The notes under the pieces: generated by a model
Seen by the model: only the letters and a program-made list of their open reading frames with translations
What the model was told of the DNA's origin: nothing
Databases searched by the model: none
Assembly: GCA_021234155.1 (NCBI GenBank)
Contig: JAJEKV010000692.1
Coordinates: 50,117-114,116, forward strand
Reading direction: 5' to 3'
Source of the DNA: Isoetes taiwanensis
Lineage: Eukaryota > Streptophyta > Lycopodiopsida > Isoetales > Isoetaceae
DNA length: 64,000 nucleotides
Part shown: in pieces, positions 47,159-57,630 of the stretch
Numbering within the stretch: position 1 is the first letter of the stretch
Layout of the letters: each line of letters begins with the position of its first letter
Position numbers and translations under genes: made by a program

Positions 47159-47556
47159 CCGTATATCTACTCCAGGATGTGGTAAACCCGGACACATGTG
47201 TTAACCATTGTTATGTCCGAGCTGACCACATTTTGTCTGAGCTAACCTTTGTTTTTATTTGGGATAACCGCGTGGTGAAGCCGAGCATGGGAATTTGTTT
47301 TTGACCGCGGCCCGATCTTTGAATAGAGCTTGCAATTAGCTTCTTGAATGGTTTAATCCGGTTCAAACACCATTGGAATCGCCTCGCCAGCCCCGAAAAA
47401 CCTCATTCTATCAAGAGAGCATGAGATTTGAGCACAGATCAAGCAAGATCAGTGAGAAAACATGCAGAAATCGTTGTCTTTTGAGCTTGAAACTGAGCAG
47501 CAGTGGTTAACCTGGACATGTGTCCGGGTTAACCACATCCCGGAGTAGATTTACGG
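47159..47556. mobile_element. MITE with about 45-bp terminal inverted repeats, 398 bp
   Basis: The left arm from 47159 (CCGTATATCTACTCCAGGAT, then GTGGTAAACCCGGACACATG) mirrors the right arm ending at 47556, whose reverse complement begins CCGTAAATCTACTCCGGGAT and continues GTGGTTAACCCGGACACATG. The interior of about 300 bp has no coding capacity. A flanking duplication is not clear (GAAC and AAC lie near the two ends). It inserted about 340 bp upstream of the transporter gene's ATG. Confidence 0.8.
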
Positions 47557-47754
47557 AACAAAGCGAAACCCTTCACATTCCGAGAAAAAGTTCTTTTGCC
47601 ACTGTCTGTAGATCTGCTTGCAAAGGTCGTTTTAGAACAATGCTATACATTCGGTCTGCCTTATCAGTTATCCGGTTGAAACACTCGCGATCCAGAATGT
47701 AGGTGTCCGCCAGTTTACAGGGAACAATAGGTTTGAAGCAGTCACCAGTATATC

Positions 47755-47780
47755 CTAGGTATATTCTAGCATATACCTAG
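47755..47780. promoter_or_regulatory. Perfect inverted repeat upstream of the transporter gene
   Basis: CTAGGTATA (47755-47763) and TATACCTAG (47772-47780) form a 9-bp perfect stem with an 8-base loop, about 117 bp upstream of the ATG at 47897. It may lie in the promoter or 5' UTR. A dimeric factor site is possible but is inference only. Confidence 0.4.
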
Positions 47781-47896
47781 ATATGCCACAAACCTTTTAT
47801 TGAGGAAAACCTGCCACTGCATCCCTCTCATGGAAATGGATGGAAGCCAATTGTGGCAGCAGCTTCTGTTTTTCTTTGGAATGAGGCAAGTCTTGG

Positions 47897-50056
47897 ATGA
47901 TGGCGACGGAGAAGGATATGGAGCACCTTGGCGATCTGCAAGCCGAGGACGACAAAACACGCACAACTCCATGGGGTTATATTTGGGGTGGATCTAAATA
48001 TTCCGGTGTTGCTTGCATGGCCCTCTCCTCCATTTCATACAGCCTTATGGGTCTTCTTGTGAAGCTGCTTTCAGGTGGGTCTTTTTGGACTTTGATTAAA
48101 GCAATGCCTGGCATCAGATGGACATGCCGTGTGGGTTATGCATTGATCTTGATCCACATTTACTTCATAGGTCAATGGTGAAACTTTTATAATGGCAAAT
48201 ATAAATGCTGAGTATTGTCTGATTGTCAAACCCGAGCCCTAAGAAAAACCATGTGCTTGAAAGTGTCTTTTTAGTGTTCTTCTCTCGTATTGTCCCTTTT
48301 AATCATTCTCAAGTCAATGAGTTACATAACTAGGTGTTGCAATTTTCGCAACAAAGGATTAGGTTCAAATATTGACCTTCACCTTCAGATTCCAGATGTT
48401 ATGGTATTCCTGCAGCAATTCACACGTATCAACATTATTCTAATAACTCCCTGGTTTTATTTTACAGTCAGATCATTCCCATCATTTCAAGTTGTGTTGT
48501 GTAGATGTCTAGTAATCACCACATTCTCATTTGTGGAGCTTCGCCGGATGAAGCATCCTTTACTTGGTTCCCCATCAGTGAAGCATTTTGTAATTGCCCG
48601 TGCTCTGATTGGTTTTGTTGCTCTTTCGTCATACTTTTACAGGTAATTCAACTTCTGTTTCCGTCATGTACTGGGTTTGTATCCTGACAAAAAGTGTGCA
48701 GTATACAGGCCCTAACATTACGTGATGCTACAATCCTCAATTTCACAATGCCAGTCTTCACTGCAATCTTTGCTACTTGTCTGTTGCATGAGCGATGGGG
48801 AGTTTCTGAGGCTGTTGGTATGTTCCACTCTCAACTTGTTTTATTTCATTTGCTTTTTGCTTGACATTCCTAGTTCCTTGTTGTTTGTAGGATCCTTCTG
48901 GAGCTTCATTGGTGTCATATTGATTATGCAACCTGAGCTTGTGTATACTGCAAGTGAGAGCCTGATTCATTGATGTCATGCTGGTTGTGATTATTTTGAT
49001 GGCTTTCTCAGTGAGGGTGCACAAACTTTTTTTTCAGGAAGTAACGTCAGAGTAGCCAGTTTTTGGGGTAACTATTTGGGAATATCTATGGCAATGGTTG
49101 GGGCTTCGACAGGTGCCTTGTCTTACATAATTGTACGAGTCATTGGAATGCATGGGGAACCTCCACTGTAATTAAGTCTAACCCAAGATTATCATACATG
49201 TTGACTTTTGCCGTAAGGGTCTGTTATCAGTATAAATGAAGAAATAATAACAGTGTATGTCATGGTCGTGTGCGTTCTAATGCTTTGAGTAGTTCATATT
49301 TGGCTTTCAAACACCACATATTTATCAATATATTTTAAACGTCTGCAATATCTCCTTCCAGGTAAATATAGGTCTAAATATCATTCCTTTTTGTTGATAA
49401 TACACAAGTGAATTATACTCTTTTTATTGCCTATATTAATTTGTGAATCTGTTTTAGGGTCTGCGTCTTTGCCTTCGCTGCATTTTCCTGCCCATTGGCT
49501 GCACTAGCTACTATTTTCCAGGTGAACTTAGTTGTGGTTCTACCTTGGTGTTTATTATAAACTCACTGTTCTCTAGTAGGGTTTTAAGTTACCAAACCTT
49601 CCTGAGCTAATTGGACTGCTTCTAGTTGGACTTACTGCATATGCCGCCCAGGTATTGCCTGTCAGTCTATTTTCCATTTCAAATTATATGCACGTTTAAA
49701 TGCAAAGGAGCCTGATGCTGCAGATATTCTTGACAAGGGGCTTGCAACTGGAGAAAGCTTCTAGAGCTACCTCTATACAGTATGTCAAGGTAATGACAGC
49801 AATGAATTAAGAAAATGTTACTCAGATTTACCACTTTGCTTAGTAATTTACTGGTATGCTGTATGCAGGTTTTGTGTACCTACATGCTTTCGGGGTTCTA
49901 TTTTTGCAGGAAAAACCTTCAATAGCAAGTGCCATAGGTGCAGCTCTCATTGCATTTAGTGCCTTATTTATTTCATATCGGGGTAGTTGTAACCCGAAGA
50001 TGTTTCCTAAAAGCAACAACATGAGCTATGGATTTTTAAAAATTTATATATGTTAA
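47897..50056 (+). CDS. Drug/metabolite transporter (EamA, DMT superfamily), nine exons
   Basis: Exons: 47897-48074, 48468-48642, 48702-48817, 48891-48953, 49038-49167, 49458-49521, 49580-49651, 49724-49789 and 49869-50056. All introns are GT-AG. Phases agree except at exon 9, where one base is missing. About 350 residues: MMATEKDMEHLGDLQAEDD is a cytosolic lead, then GVACMALSSISYSLMGLLVK is the first membrane segment. FQVVLCRCLVITTFSFVELR, HFVIARALIGFVALSSYFY, ALTLRDATILNFTMPVFTAI and GSFWSFIGVILIMQPELVY complete the first EamA repeat. NYLGISMAMVGASTGALSYI, LIGLLLVGLTAYAAQIF and GVLFLQEKPSIASAIGAALI form the second, with the family's ..EKPS..s..G..li motif. Ten helices fit SLC35G-like/EamA carriers. 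The substrate cannot be told. Confidence 0.88.
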
Positions 50057-50234
50057 TTTATTCTGGTCATTCAAGAGCAGCTTTTCAAATGCTTTTGACA
50101 AAAATATACTTTTCCATTTCTTTCGACAAATAATGAAGCAGGAAATGAAAATATTATTCACGAACATTTCTTTCGTTCAAAACTTGTGGATTTGGACCCG
50201 AATTAATGTCAAATGTCTGATAATGCAATATCCA
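50057..50234. other. 3' region of the transporter gene
   Basis: Short AT-rich sequence after the TAA. It should hold the 3' UTR. No further feature is seen. Confidence 0.4.
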
Positions 50235-50407
50235 CGTGATCTTTGGAATGATATGAAGGATTGATGAGATTCAAAATGCGAATTCATTATGAAGTCAGCG
50301 ATTAATCTAGCCTCACTTGCCTCGTGATCTTTGGAATGATATGAAGGATTGATGAGATTCAAAATGCAAATTTGTATGAAGTCAACAGTGTCTAGCCTCA
50401 CTTGCCT
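50235..50407. repeat. Tandem duplication, 2 x about 87 bp
   Basis: 50235-50322 and 50323-50407 share CGTGATCTTTGGAATGATAT, GAAGGATTGATGAGATTCAA, TATGAAGTCA and CTAGCCTCACTTGCCT. The second copy has a few substitutions and small indels. Confidence 0.95.
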
Positions 50408-50596
50408 TGTCCTCGAAGACCATGATTCACACTTTGATTTTGGACATGTTCTATTTATGCAATGCATGTTTGTTCGAATAGAGTGCAACAATTTTTTGTT
50501 ATAGGTATGCGAACAATTAATTTCTTACTTGACATTAATACTCAATTTGCCTATTCTATTCTATTGATTAATCTTCAGTATTACTATACATTACTA

Positions 50597-51041
50597 TACT
50601 TGGGAAAATTTCAAATATACCCCTCAAGTTTACAAATATTCCAAAAATACCCTTAGAAATAGGGTGTTTAGCTCAAATGGCAATAACTTTTTTGTGATCA
50701 ATCAAGTAAAAAAGTGTCCTTCATAAATCTTATAGATATGGTGAGTGCTATCAATGGCGGTAGAATCGTCAAAAGCGGGTTGGAATCTTCAAGTTATAGT
50801 GTTTTAAGTAAGTGCTATAAAAATGGCGTAAATGAGCATAACTTGTGAATTTCAACTCGATTTGATGAATTTGGCGTCGTTAGGAAGATCTTCTCTCGAC
50901 CTATAATGTTTGTGAAGACAACTTTTGCATTTGAGGAGCAACAAAAACTCTATTACCTTTTTTCCAAAACTGCTCTTCATTTGGAGGGTATTTTTGGAAT
51001 TTTCAAAAACTTGAGGGGTATATTTGGAATTTTCCCTACTT
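50597..51041. mobile_element. MITE with about 55-bp TIRs and 5-bp TSD, 435 bp
   Basis: The element spans 50602-51036. The left end begins GGGAAAATTTCAAATATACC and continues CCTCAAGTTT. The reverse complement of the right end begins GGGAAAATTCCAAATATACC and continues CCTCAAGTTT, and both go on to TTCCAAAAATACCCT. TACTT flanks both sides (50597-50601 and 51037-51041), a clean 5-bp target-site duplication. There is no coding capacity. It probably moves with a transposase encoded elsewhere. Confidence 0.9.
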
Positions 51042-51933
51042 AATATTACCCTTGATATGCCTATACATTTTAATAGCGAATACACACCTACCATACCGTA
51101 GAGGAATTCACACAAATGTGTTGGAATTATTTTGTAAAGGTTTGGATATCAAATCTTCATAAGTGAATCTGACCCATAATTATCAATTATGTCCTCATTT
51201 ATATTAGTCTTGATGCCACCATACACATTCACAAGATAATCTATGTTATTATACTCATGATAATCTATGTTATTGTGCTCATCATAATCTGGTAAAGTGA
51301 GAACTTCAAATAAGTTTTCTTGAACTTTTGAATTGTTGAAGTAGAACACATCAATCTGTGCATTTCCTTCCAAATCATCATGATAAATGCCTTCTGCCAT
51401 TTGCCAGACTTAGAGAATATTGTCTTTTGCAACACTGGCAATTACCCAATCTACACTCATACAAGAAATTGATACCTTGTTTGTATGGCCACTATGAACA
51501 AATAACTCCGTAAGACCATCGGCTTCATCTCGAGTGATTGGTGCATACCAATTCTGCGAAGAACTATACTTCAAAATTTTGGATTACAGAGATTTATTAT
51601 GCAGAAAGCAATGAAAGATAGACAATTTGCTAACATCCCAAACCATCAAACCATAGCAGCGTGCATGCGACATCACATGATACAAATACAATTTTATTCT
51701 TTGGATGCCAGCCAATTCCAAATATTCATTTCCTAATAAATCATTAAGAAGCTATGATTAGCAGCACAAATAATTTTTAGAGCAAACATATTATTTTTAT
51801 TGGATATCCAACACTAGCTCCCAATGCAAGGCAAAAGAAGATCCTCTAGCATGAATGCTTAAAACTACATTGAATCGACTCATTTGCGCTTATAGTTATG
51901 GTCCTATCTTGCGGTCATAATGGCCATTTCTCT
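51042..51933. other. Intergenic DNA with short AT-rich repeats
   Basis: A minus-strand frame at 51149-51400 is Asn/Asp/Tyr-rich because of a duplicated phrase (ATAATCTATGTTATT, near 51236-51275). No domain is seen and no gene is supported. Confidence 0.5.
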
Positions 51934-53127
51934 TGCACCCGGACTACCCGATGTCGTTAGATCCGGCGATCCTATGGCCCGAGATCGTATGTTGGGGTCT
52001 CACGGGCACCTCTAAACTTCACTCATGGTCATTTTATGATTGGAAGCCTATGATTTTGAAATATGAAATATGACTTTACCCTAAGGTTTTGAGGAAATAT
52101 CGAACCTCTATACGGCTTTGCTTAAGATTTTAGAATATGAAATACAAGGGCTCGAACCTCTGCCAAAATAACTCAATGTTTTAGTAAAATTATTTTAATC
52201 AATATATCCAGTGAGCGAATGTGATTATTTTTAATCTGAAATCTATGGTTTTTTTTTATAACAACCCTATATGGTCTATGGTTTCAGAAATTGTCATTTT
52301 TACATCCATATCAAATCCCTCTAGAACCCATGTTATTGTGCTACATATTCTAAACAAGGTGCACCACGGACTACGGTTATTAGGATCGGTGATCTTCACG
52401 ACCAAGAGCGTATGTTGGGGTCTCACAGGCACCTCGTTTCACTCATGGTCATTTTATGATTTGAGGCGACTATGATTTTGAAATATGAAATATGACTTTG
52501 GCTAAGGTTTTGAGGAAATATCGAACCTCTATCACGGCTTTGTTTAAGATTTTAGAAATATGAAATACAAGGGCTCGAACCTCAATGTCCAAAATAGATT
52601 AATGTCTAATAAGACTTTTTTTTAACCAATATTTTCGGTGAACCCATTTAATTGTTTTAGGGATATATGGTCTATGGTTTTGAAATTGTCATTTTATATC
52701 CATATCAAATCCCACTTTGGAACCCCTGTTATTGTGCTATATATTCTAAATGAGGGTGCACACGGATTACCCGATCGTCGGATCGTGATCCTATGATTGA
52801 GGCCTATGATTTTGAAAAATGAAATATGACTTTTGCCTAAGATTTTGAGGAAATGTCGAACCTCTAAATGGCTTTGCTTGAGATTTTTAGAATATAAAAT
52901 CTGAGGGGCTCGAACCTCTACCAAAATAATTCAATGTCCTAATAAGACTACTTTAACCAATATATCCAGTGAGCTAATGTGATTATTTTTTATCTGGAAT
53001 CTATAGTTTTTTTTTTTTTTTTATAACAACCCATATTAGGGATATATGGTCTATGGTTTTGAGAAATTGTCATTTTTACATCGATATCAAATCCTCCTAG
53101 AACCCCGTTATTGTGCTACACATTCAC
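51934..53127. repeat. Satellite-like tandem array, three units of about 370-425 bp
   Basis: Units start near 51934, 52359 and 52756. Each runs through GGA(C/T)TACCCGAT-like sequence, TATGATTTTGAAATATGAAA, GAGGAAATATCGAACCTCTA, AGGGCTCGAACCTC, ATATGGTCTATGGTTT, CATATCAAATCC and GTTATTGTGCTA. The third unit lacks the GTATGTTGGGGTCTCAC segment. The units differ mainly by indels. The motif GAGGTTCGAGCC (minus strand) inside each unit resembles a pol III B box, so the unit may have begun as a SINE-like sequence. Confidence 0.9.
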
Positions 53128-55558
53128 TACAACGTCAAAGCCAATAGGACAAATCCTCCTCATCTTGATTGAAAAAAAAAAATTGTGTTGAGCTAACTCC
53201 TCGTACACGTTCCACCTTTACATGAAGTTGAAACTTGTGAAGTTTTGAGTCTCAAACAATGATACTTTATATGTACACCTTAACTTACAATTAAAATTCC
53301 CTTATCACGGCAAACATGGCTTCCATGATATCAATGGAGAATGCCACTGACCAACAAAATGCCGACCTCCCATCAAAACAAAATTATAATTACTAACCAC
53401 CGGTAACATGATTTCCATGTAATAAGTAGCGTATTACTTGATTCTGTCTTTTCAAACATCTATTTTCTTGTAACAAAATATAGAGTTGTATTTGGAATAT
53501 GGGATATATTTATACCAATACTTTATCACATGATAAGCACTTTATTCCTTATACCAATAGCATTCTATCGGGATCAAGAAATGATCTACATGACCTCAAA
53601 AATTCAACTAAAGAGAGCATCGGTGATTAAATGTTCCTATATCTCACCAAAACTTGTTCATAGATAAATCTTGGGTGAAAACTCCGATGCCAATCATTTT
53701 TTAGCGGATGCACTGGCGTGACATGATATATGTTCTACTGCCACCATTCTTAGTAGCAAATGCATTTGTGCAAAGAAGTATATGATTAGGAGAGTATGCT
53801 ATATTGTCTAGACCAGTCTTGCAACGCAAGTATACCAAAATGCTAAATATTAGATTAAGAAACACTCACCAAATGGAAAACATATCCAAAAGAAGCTCCA
53901 GTGACCTCAACTACGGCCTAACTGCAAAACAATGCTTGAATGCAAGCAAAAACTGCAGAAGTTCCATTTTATGCCCATTGAGTCTATGACTCATACATTT
54001 TCCACTGATGTAATCTGGAAATAAACACTTGCAACCATTTACACTCTGAGCGCAATCAGATTCTGGGCCATCACTTGCATGCACACCATAGCCGCATGCG
54101 TGACAATCTCTTCTCTTGCATTTGATATTTCATGCTTTAGCTAATCAATCTCATGCAAAAAGAGAAAACAACGAAAAATGCAGTTTGATGGCAATGACTC
54201 GGGAATCTCCATTTATCGAAATATAAATAGACGTAGAAGATACAATGAGTAAACATACCTCTTCGGATGCTCATTAATTCAATTTGCATATTGAATCAAG
54301 AAGCATGGAACAGAGACATACCTTCTTTACCTAGGAAAATTCAGCTTCAAAAGTCAACTCCTTGTGAATCCTTGTTCATGGAATTCGCAATGAATCCTTG
54401 TGAATCCTTGACCACGCCCGGATAAAGATTGCATCGAGAAAGACTGCCTTTGTTGAAGTGGATGAGGATAAACGTGGCTTCCTTTTCTATTTTTTTTTGC
54501 CAAATACTTTTCTTTTTGCTATTTTTTCCTAATGAAAAAGCGAAGGCGACATTCAGGAAGAAGCGGGGCAACATTTTTGAAAGATGAGGTTGCCCTTTTC
54601 GTCCTTAGGTTGCGAGAGAGGAAAAAATCCAGGCGGATAAAGAAATATTGAATCACTACTTGCATCGGAACAGCCATAGCCACATGGATATGGCTAAGTC
54701 CTCAATGAAAATTTTAGAAGAAAATAGCAAGATATTTTTAGAAGAAAATAGCAAGATTTTTAAGTAAAAAAAAATTAAATTCTTTTGACCGTCCCATTCA
54801 ATGTGAGCATCAAAAGAATATCAAAGGAATAGAATCAAAGTATATATGAATTACATATGAGTTGATAAGGTCCACGGAAGTGTAGGTTCAAAGTCTTTGG
54901 ACATGCGATTTGCTTATATGAAATTCAAACATCTAGTGTAATAAAATAGGTATATGATCATACATTGCACACTTAGCGAAACGTAGAAAGCCACAAAGGT
55001 TATATTTGAGTTGCAAAACAGCCTTGCAATTAGAGAAATAGAGATGTCTGGTGCTTAAGATTTCATAACACATGCAATACTTATATCATCGTCATTGTCA
55101 TCACCCATACTGCAAGGCAAGTCAGCATCGAAAAAACATTCAGAAAAATGGCGAAAATGGCGATTACATTCCTAAAATGGAATGTAGCCTTCACATTCAT
55201 ATATCATTTGCAAAACTTTTATGACGTGGTGTTCATTTCATGACATCAAGAACGTTATATTGAACTAATTAATCTTGTTTGAGATTGATAATAAATTTGA
55301 GATTGTAGTACAAGGGTCTTTTCATATTGAGCTTAGATGCTTTTGTTTGAAATTAGATACCGCTTCTCCATGTCCTTAAAATATATATCGCAATAGCAAT
55401 AAACATTCACAGCTATTTTATGGCACCCAGGCATAGATCTAAAGACGAATGAGTGTTAAGCAAAAGTTGAATTATTAACTCTCAAAGAATGAAATAACCT
55501 TATCATAGATCTGTCCTTTAGATTGGTGGTAAGTACAATTTTAAATTGAGCATAAAAA
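53128..55558. other. Intergenic DNA
   Basis: No recognisable gene. A 23-bp unit (TTTTAGAAGAAAATAGCAAG) is duplicated at about 54711-54755, and GAATCCTTGT recurs at 54366-54403. The rest is AT-rich and featureless. Confidence 0.5.
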
Positions 55559-55969
55559 GTGTTTGGCTTGCCTATTAGCTGTACTAAAAGATATCATGGA
55601 GCAAACAATGTATCATTTGGACTATTTGCCAACATCAACAGAAGAGTAGGTGGAATCTTCTTAGGGTCATATAAGGAGGACGAGTATGAATATCCTTGGG
55701 CTAATATGGACCTCACCAATACTTGTGCCATTGCCACTTTGGTAGATCCTTACCTTGCACCTTGCAATCAAGTGCAAATTGTGGACATTCAGGCAAAAGG
55801 TACATTAGTTGGCACCCATGCCTCCCATAGCACCAATGCTAAGATGGCAGCGGAACTAGTTTTTTGTGCAACCTATTGTTCCTTTGGATTAACCCCCTGT
55901 TTTTCACCACAACAAGCGTTGTACATTCTACTTTGCTCCAACCTTCATCAAAATAAATCAACTTGTTGA
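55559..55969 (+). CDS. Unassigned 136-codon open frame (possible relic)
   Basis: The stretch is open but begins at a GTG, with no ATG near the start. It contains GGIFLGSYKEDEYEYPWANM, DLTNTCAIATLVDPYLAPCN and THASHSTNAKMAAELVFCA. The composition is more protein-like than that of other intergenic frames here, and the length is notable in AT-rich DNA. I do not recognise a family. It could be an internal piece of a decayed gene or transposon. Confidence 0.3.
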   Translation: MFGLPISCTKRYHGANNVSFGLFANINRRVGGIFLGSYKEDEYEYPWANMDLTNTCAIATLVDPYLAPCNQVQIVDIQAKGTLVGTHASHSTNAKMAAELVFCATYCSFGLTPCFSPQQALYILLCSNLHQNKSTC

Positions 55970-56028
55970 TCTTTATCAAAAATAAATCAGTAGTGCATGT
56001 TCAAGTGTTGAAAAATGTCTTAGAACAT

Positions 56029-56193
56029 CCAAACTCACACAAATCTATCACTAAATTTGGGCGTCCAAACTCACACAAATCTATTAATAAATTTGTTCAA
56101 AAAACATCTCCCAAACATCCAAACTCACACGGATCTATTACTAAATTTGCTAAAAAAGGTCTTCCATATGTCCAAACTCACACAAATCTATTC
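56029..56193. repeat. Four-copy short repeat, CCAAACTCACACAAATCTAT
   Basis: Copies begin at about 56029, 56064, 56119 and 56171, mostly followed by TA(C/A)TAAATTTG and separated by 5-20 variable bases. The regular core with variable spacers superficially resembles a CRISPR, but the spacers are too short and irregular and the host is a plant. It is an interrupted minisatellite. Confidence 0.9.
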
Positions 56194-57630
56194 TGAACTG
56201 ACCAAACCAAACATATGGTGGACATTTATAATGGGTCCAATCCACATGTTTTACATGTTAGTAGAGAGTCCAACCCAGCAGATATAAAACATCCTAGCCA
56301 AATGAAGCCTTTATAGCCAAATGAAGTATGCTTGCAATATCGTTTATTGCTTACTTAATGGGATGTTTTTATCTTGTTTTCTGGACCATTGATCTGAGGA
56401 ATATTCTCAAATCAATGGCCCCTAATTTTTTCTGCGTCCACCCCACGAAAATTTCAAAGGTGCAAAAGCAGGACCAATGGTTGGTGCCACACAAATGGAA
56501 AATATGCAAAACCATTAAAGTCCTGGCTATGGACTACGGAATGAATGCTCTATTTGTGCCACTAAATCAAAGCCAGATGGGCTTGAGGGGGGATGCTTTA
56601 CCTTGACTACCCAGTTATCAAAGCTCAAACCATTTGCTGCGAGAACCCGGCTAAGCAGGAATCATGCTACTGGAATTTTTTGGCGTAGGAGGGTTTTGGG
56701 TCGCATTTATTGAGGCTCCTCTTTTGCCCATCCCGATTTCTCCTTTTCGGCTTAAAATAAAAAAACCCGTGACATGCAATGGCCAATTCTTTGCTTCACT
56801 CGACAAAGTTGCCATCTCATTTCTTTGCGTCTTGTACAAATTCCTACACCGTAACAAACAAAATGAGAATTGATCAGGAAAAGGGATTAGGGGCGGGCGG
56901 ATATGTGGAGTCTTGGGAGTGAATGCTTGTATGTCTTCTTGAGCATTCTTTGTATGTCTTGTATAAAGCTTCATTGCATGAGGAATTTGTGCCATTTTTA
57001 CGTACAAGGTGGGCAATGCGCCTAGATGCCATGTGCCTCTCCTCCATTTGCCCTTGCCAAAAAAAGGGGCATCCTTCTTATCCATGCCAAAAAAGAGCCA
57101 ATTTTTTTTCTATTCTTCTTAACCTTTCAAAGAGCCTTTGCAAAAACATCCATGAAAGGGGAGTTACAAAGCACCCAAAATAGCAATAACCATTCAAGCT
57201 CCTCCCACATGGCAAATTATACCGTTTTTTATCTGATACGATACGAAATCATAGTCTAACCACTTTGCCGGAATACCCTCGCCAAATACAAAACAATTGG
57301 GCAAACTATATATAGCCAAATGAAGCTTTTATGCCGTCTTGAGTAAAAGAAAGCAAATTGATGCTCGAGGCGTTGTTGCCAAAGGGCTACTCAGGGGTAT
57401 AATATGTTGTTCAACATTTATGCTAGCCATTACATCATGTACGGCAAACCAATAACAGAAGCGACTAAGATAAGAGACTCTGATGCTCAAACTAGATAAT
57501 TGCAGAACAGCTAATCGAATTATAGAATTATTCACAAGGTGGTGCTGTAGGATACAAGAGTACAATGTACAATGTATACATCTGCATCTAGAATAGCTTC
57601 GTATGCTATTTTTAAAAAATAATCAATTGT
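56194..57630. other. Intergenic DNA downstream of the RCC1-repeat gene
   Basis: A 144-codon minus-strand frame (56651-57085) is Pro/Lys-rich without a domain, and overlapping plus-strand frames are equally unconvincing. The 3' UTR of the RCC1 gene should lie just below 57631. Confidence 0.5.

Noticed and set aside
56029-56193. CRISPR-like repeat spacing
   Set aside because: There are only four repeats with 15-35 base variable gaps, no cas genes, and a plant host. It is a minisatellite.
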